A stretch of DNA of 43,517 bases, taken from contig DEYT01000076.1 of assembly GCA_002364975.1 (NCBI GenBank), positions 1 through 43,517 on the forward strand, read 5' to 3'. The DNA is from Opitutia bacterium UBA3151 (lineage in GTDB: Bacteria; Verrucomicrobiota; Verrucomicrobiia; Opitutales; Seribacteraceae). Positions 42,712 through 43,517 of this stretch are shown in pieces. Numbering within the stretch: the stretch's first letter is position 1; each line of letters begins with the position of its first letter. The position numbers and the translations under genes were made by a program. The notes under the pieces were generated by a model. It saw nothing but the letters and a program-made list of their open reading frames with translations. It ran no database searches and had not been told where the DNA came from.

Positions 42712-43517
42712 ATGAAAAAATACCAAAACAGTTTTATTTTTATCAAAAAATACCCATTCCTATGGATCTTTTTTATTTCTGGAATAAAAACTGTTATTTT
42801 GGGGAATACTTGGTCGATCAATGCCCCAGACTTTTCCAACAATATGTCTATGACTATTCATGTAAGCATAGATGGATCAAACCAGTCTTCGGGTTCTATT
42901 GCTGCCTTTTCGGGTTCAGAAATTCGTGGTTTAGAATCAACAGCATCCATTGCCCCATTTGGAGATTATGCGGGTCAAAGCATATACTCCCTTATGGTTT
43001 ATGGCGACAGCAGTGGAGATATTTTGAACTTCAAATGGTCTGCTGATGGAACCGAGACCAATGCAATTCAAATCAACGCCAGTGACGAATCTGCGATAAA
43101 TTTTACCGTCAATGACAATTTGGGAACTGTAACAGATCCAGTACTATTTGTCGGCACAACTGGAAATTATCAGTCCAGCGGAAGCGGATACCAGTCTGTT
43201 TCATCACCAACCATGACAATCACAAGCTCAACCGTGTCTGATGGCGACACTAGTAACGATGAGTCAATCGCTTTGACTTTTACCTCAAGTGAGGCAACCA
43301 CTAATTTTGCAGCCGGTGATGTATCAGTATCGGGCGGCTCATTAACTAATTTTGAATCCTCCTCCTCTTCAGTTTCATTGGGTTCAGCCAGCTATGTTGA
43401 TAATGTGGATCGAGCACATGACCTTACGATGGTTGGGGATTATATTTACATGGGAGATGGCCCCTCTGGACTTGCAGTTATTGACGTCTCTGATCCAACA
43501 AATCCAGGCTCACCCAC
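42712..43517 (+). CDS. Large secreted protein with Ig-like domain and LVIVD repeats, 3' end missing
   Basis: The frame is open from ATG 42712 to the end of the window, so at least 268 residues and surely more. It begins MKKYQNSFIFIKKYPFLWIFFISG, a signal or anchor segment, followed by a short beta domain rich in Ser and Asp. Residues about 164-220 form a bacterial Ig-like domain, with TITSSTVSDGDTSNDESIALTF and TNFAAGDVSVSGGSLTNF. The last residues, DLTMVGDYIYMGDGPSGLAVIDVSDPTNPGSP, are an LVIVD propeller repeat. Such proteins in marine Verrucomicrobia are often very long adhesins or surface proteins. Function unknown. The upstream 227 bp hold no gene. Confidence 0.78.
   Translation, partial: MKKYQNSFIFIKKYPFLWIFFISGIKTVILGNTWSINAPDFSNNMSMTIHVSIDGSNQSSGSIAAFSGSEIRGLESTASIAPFGDYAGQSIYSLMVYGDSSGDILNFKWSADGTETNAIQINASDESAINFTVNDNLGTVTDPVLFVGTTGNYQSSGSGYQSVSSPTMTITSSTVSDGDTSNDESIALTFTSSEATTNFAAGDVSVSGGSLTNFESSSSSVSLGSASYVDNVDRAHDLTMVGDYIYMGDGPSGLAVIDVSDPTNPGSP

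Noticed and set aside
1..43517. CRISPR arrays, tRNA or rRNA genes, insertion sequences, integrases and SusC/SusD pairs
   Set aside because: I looked for regularly spaced repeats, conserved RNA motifs, transposase or integrase DDE/tyrosine motifs and TonB-plug sequences and found none; absence by eye is not proof.

Overview
This 43.5 kb window comes from a bacterium of the PVC superphylum, most likely a Verrucomicrobiota with low-to-moderate GC. The evidence is the density of families typical of Planctomycetes and Verrucomicrobia: DUF1592/1588/1585, DUF1552, DUF1549/1553 and DUF1501 proteins, a PVC-type heme-binding propeller protein, DUF1080 proteins, short secreted PQQ-type propellers and many secreted sulfatases. 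Many genes use GTG or TTG starts, one appears to use ATT, and Shine-Dalgarno sites are often weak. I see no rRNA, tRNA, CRISPR array or insertion sequence, and I cannot name the genus.

Layout. (1) 1-1938 is the 3' part of an arylsulfatase. (2) 1985-4839 is a compact run: an acyltransferase interrupted by ankyrin repeats, a DUF2238 membrane protein and a TPMT-like methyltransferase. (3) 4929-9178 is a DUF1592 cytochrome-DUF1552-DUF1080 module, followed by a small metal-site lipoprotein. (4) 9584-11371 (minus) holds a WA-DP repeat protein and a small secreted protein, divergent from a PVC-heme propeller/cytochrome c protein (11574-14132). (5) 14262-24139 looks like one transcription unit led by a GntR/FCD regulator with an 18-bp palindrome upstream: DUF1549/1553 cytochrome, DUF1501, a small membrane protein and three sulfatases. 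(6) A PIN/Phd-type toxin-antitoxin pair (24147-24766, minus) separates this from (7) PQQ propeller, DUF1080, M20 peptidase, PQQ propeller and Gfo/Idh/MocA oxidoreductase (24892-30938). (8) A 423-bp gap holds a series of hairpins ending in a strong intrinsic terminator, a candidate small RNA. (9) 31362-33377 is a redoxin-cytochrome c-copper monooxygenase-EF-hand fusion, convergent with a solitary C5 DNA methyltransferase that carries a zinc ribbon. (10) 34844-37749 is a DUF3500-DUF1080 fusion plus a third PQQ propeller. (11) 37756-40658 (minus) is two sulfatases, divergent from ThuA-like and DUF1080 genes (40772-42484). (12) 42712-end is the start of a large secreted Ig-like/LVIVD protein.

Taken together, the window looks like an extracytoplasmic island for breaking down sulfated glycans. 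Six sulfatases would remove sulfate. No classical glycoside hydrolase, polysaccharide lyase or SusC/SusD pair is present. Instead there are four DUF1080 domains (annotated as 3-keto-disaccharide hydrolases), an exported Gfo/Idh/MocA oxidoreductase, a ThuA-like protein and several c-type cytochromes. My working inference is an oxidise-then-cleave (3-keto) route with electrons passed to periplasmic cytochromes. This is a hypothesis from gene content and is not shown by the sequence alone.
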